Positions 5,675 to 6,467 of a stretch of 6,467 nt of DNA are shown here, in pieces. The DNA comes from G039029935 sp039029935 (GTDB taxonomy: Bacteria > Chloroflexota > Anaerolineae > Caldilineales > Caldilineaceae): contig JBCCFC010000804.1 in the NCBI GenBank assembly GCA_039029935.1, positions 1 to 6,467 of the forward strand, read 5' to 3'. The notes under the pieces were generated by a model. That model did not search any database. It had not been told where the DNA came from and saw nothing but the letters and a program-made list of their open reading frames with translations. Every line of letters starts with the position of its first letter. Position 1 is the stretch's first letter. Made by a program: the position numbers and the translations under genes.

Positions 5675-6304
5675 AATGCGGAGAGCTTTGTCATCGTCAT
5701 CAGCGGTGCTTCTGGGGCAGGAAAGACAACGCTAACGAGGCGCGTTGTAGCACTTCTTGATGATGCCGTCAGCTTGCACTTTGATGATTACAAATCTGTT
5801 GCTGAGTATCCAAACGACATGGCGAAATGGGTTGAGGACGGCAAAGACCTGGATGCATGGAAGATTCCACAACTTCAATCAGATTTAGCATTGCTAAAGA
5901 GCGGCCACAAAATTACATTACCAGCGGGTCAAGGCGACATCGGACCCGCAAGGTTCATTGTATTGGAAGAGCCATCAGGACGAGAACGAGTTGGGATGCA
6001 CGAATTGGTCGACTTTGTGGTGCTGGTTGATATACCGCTAGAGATTGCTTTGTCAAGAAAAGTAGTTCAAGACTTGAACGCCTGCCTGCGTGACCTTCCA
6101 TCAGAGAGACTGACATGGGCAATCGAGAAGGTGACAGATTATTATTCGCACTATGAATTGGCACGAACGTATTACTTGACCTGTATTGAGCGCGTGAGGG
6201 CTGACAGTAATCTGGTCGTTGATGGCACAAAAACGACCAATGAACAGGCAACAGAGATCGTTCAGGCGGTCAAGCGGCTTTTAAGGGCAGAGGCAAAGGT
6301 GTAA
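5672..6304 (+). CDS. P-loop NTPase, uridine kinase-like small-molecule kinase
   Basis: 210 residues. Walker A is GASGAGKTT (12-20, with K18) directly after a hydrophobic first strand. HFDDY (36-40) matches the Asp-containing second strand of uridine kinase / phosphoribulokinase relatives, where the acidic residues contact substrate or metal. A segment like the family's DWxxP...L..DL..LK.G region follows (about 60-80). IVLEEP (96-101) is the Walker B-like strand, where uridine kinases usually have VLEG. VLVDIPLEIALSRK (117-130) leads to a lid with R129, R140 and R146. It should transfer the gamma-phosphate of ATP to a hydroxyl of a nucleoside or other small molecule, with identity unknown. It is a cytoplasmic protein co-transcribed with the HAD phosphatase. 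An alternative is another member of the P-loop nucleoside or sugar kinase group, since the RxxxRD motif of true uridine kinases is not exact (RKVVQD). Confidence 0.85.
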   Translation: MNAESFVIVISGASGAGKTTLTRRVVALLDDAVSLHFDDYKSVAEYPNDMAKWVEDGKDLDAWKIPQLQSDLALLKSGHKITLPAGQGDIGPARFIVLEEPSGRERVGMHELVDFVVLVDIPLEIALSRKVVQDLNACLRDLPSERLTWAIEKVTDYYSHYELARTYYLTCIERVRADSNLVVDGTKTTNEQATEIVQAVKRLLRAEAKV

Positions 6305-6306
6305 CC

Positions 6307-6467
6307 GAGCCGGGCGATATGATTGTCTTTGCACATCGCACCTATCACGCCGCCTTTCCCAACCAAACTGATGAGATTCGGCTCTCCTGCGCCATCGGTT
6401 TTCGAGATCGGCATCACCGGATTGACATTCCGTGGGAAATTCCCGATGTTGGTAAGCAATTTCTAGC
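6307..6467 (+). pseudogene. 5'-truncated PhyH-like dioxygenase fragment, continuing beyond the window
   Basis: Reading from 6307, the frame gives EPGDMIVFAHRTYHAAFPN followed by QTDEIRLSCAIGFRDRHHR and IDIPWEIPDVGKQFLA, and it is open to the last base. This resembles the C-terminal strand region of phytanoyl-CoA dioxygenase (PhyH) proteins: GDMIVF, then the distal metal-binding His (codon 6346-6348) followed by N, and the 2-oxoglutarate-binding Arg (codon 6379-6381). The upstream half with the HxD metal ligands is absent, because the same frame hits a stop at 6241-6243 and the space is taken by the kinase gene. The only ATG, at 6319, has no good ribosome binding site and would start inside a beta-strand. 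It is therefore probably a gene remnant abutting the kinase, left by deletion or recombination. A short independent ORF from 6319 is less likely. The family call rests on about 50 residues. Confidence 0.55.

Noticed and set aside
6262..6459. Minus-strand ORF of 65 codons at the right end
   Set aside because: It is antisense to the kinase end and the PhyH-like frame. The plus-strand frame gives the recognisable family pattern.
1..6467. tRNA, rRNA, insertion sequence or integrase/attachment signals
   Set aside because: No tRNA-like cloverleaf, rRNA segment, transposase or recombinase reading frame, or terminal inverted repeats could be seen.

Overview
Bacterial sequence, gene-dense, with no RNA genes, insertion sequences or CRISPR array visible. 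A Sir2-caspase fusion, a long HEAT-repeat array and a DUF4037 protein together fit a large, socially or filamentously growing bacterium such as a Chloroflexota or cyanobacterium. This taxonomic guess is weak, because no phylogenetic marker gene is present.

Layout. (1) 1-1869 (+): the 3' part of a HEAT-repeat protein, 18 repeats of about 33 residues plus a cut-off first one, encoded by a 99-bp tandem DNA repeat. Its N-terminus lies before the window. (2) 1870-2059: an intergenic gap with a strong hairpin (1871-1921). (3) 2060-3718 (+): a fusion of an N-terminal SIR2-like domain and a C-terminal caspase-like protease. The best start is a TTG at 2060 with a good ribosome binding site, not the upstream TTG at 2039. 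(4) 3708-4763 (-): a DUF4037 nucleotidyltransferase-fold protein, convergent with and overlapping the caspase gene by 11 bp. (5) 4764-4990: a divergent regulatory region with a near-consensus promoter for the DUF4037 gene and several palindromes. (6) 4991-5659 (+): a HAD-superfamily phosphatase, followed after 12 bp by (7) 5672-6304 (+): a P-loop kinase of uridine-kinase type. (8) 6307-6467 (+): an open frame with no start, resembling the C-terminal part of a phytanoyl-CoA dioxygenase (PhyH) protein and probably a 5'-truncated remnant. It runs off the window.

How the genes may work together. The left half pairs a repeat-scaffold protein with a Sir2-caspase fusion. The caspase His-Cys dyad is intact, but the Sir2 NAD-site motifs look altered. 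This resembles the sensor/effector logic of bacterial conflict and programmed-death systems and is the best candidate here for an undescribed system. That role is inference from domain content and adjacency only. The right half groups a nucleotidyltransferase-fold protein, a phosphatase and a small-molecule kinase around one shared regulatory region, suggesting nucleotide or small-metabolite phosphate chemistry with unknown substrates.
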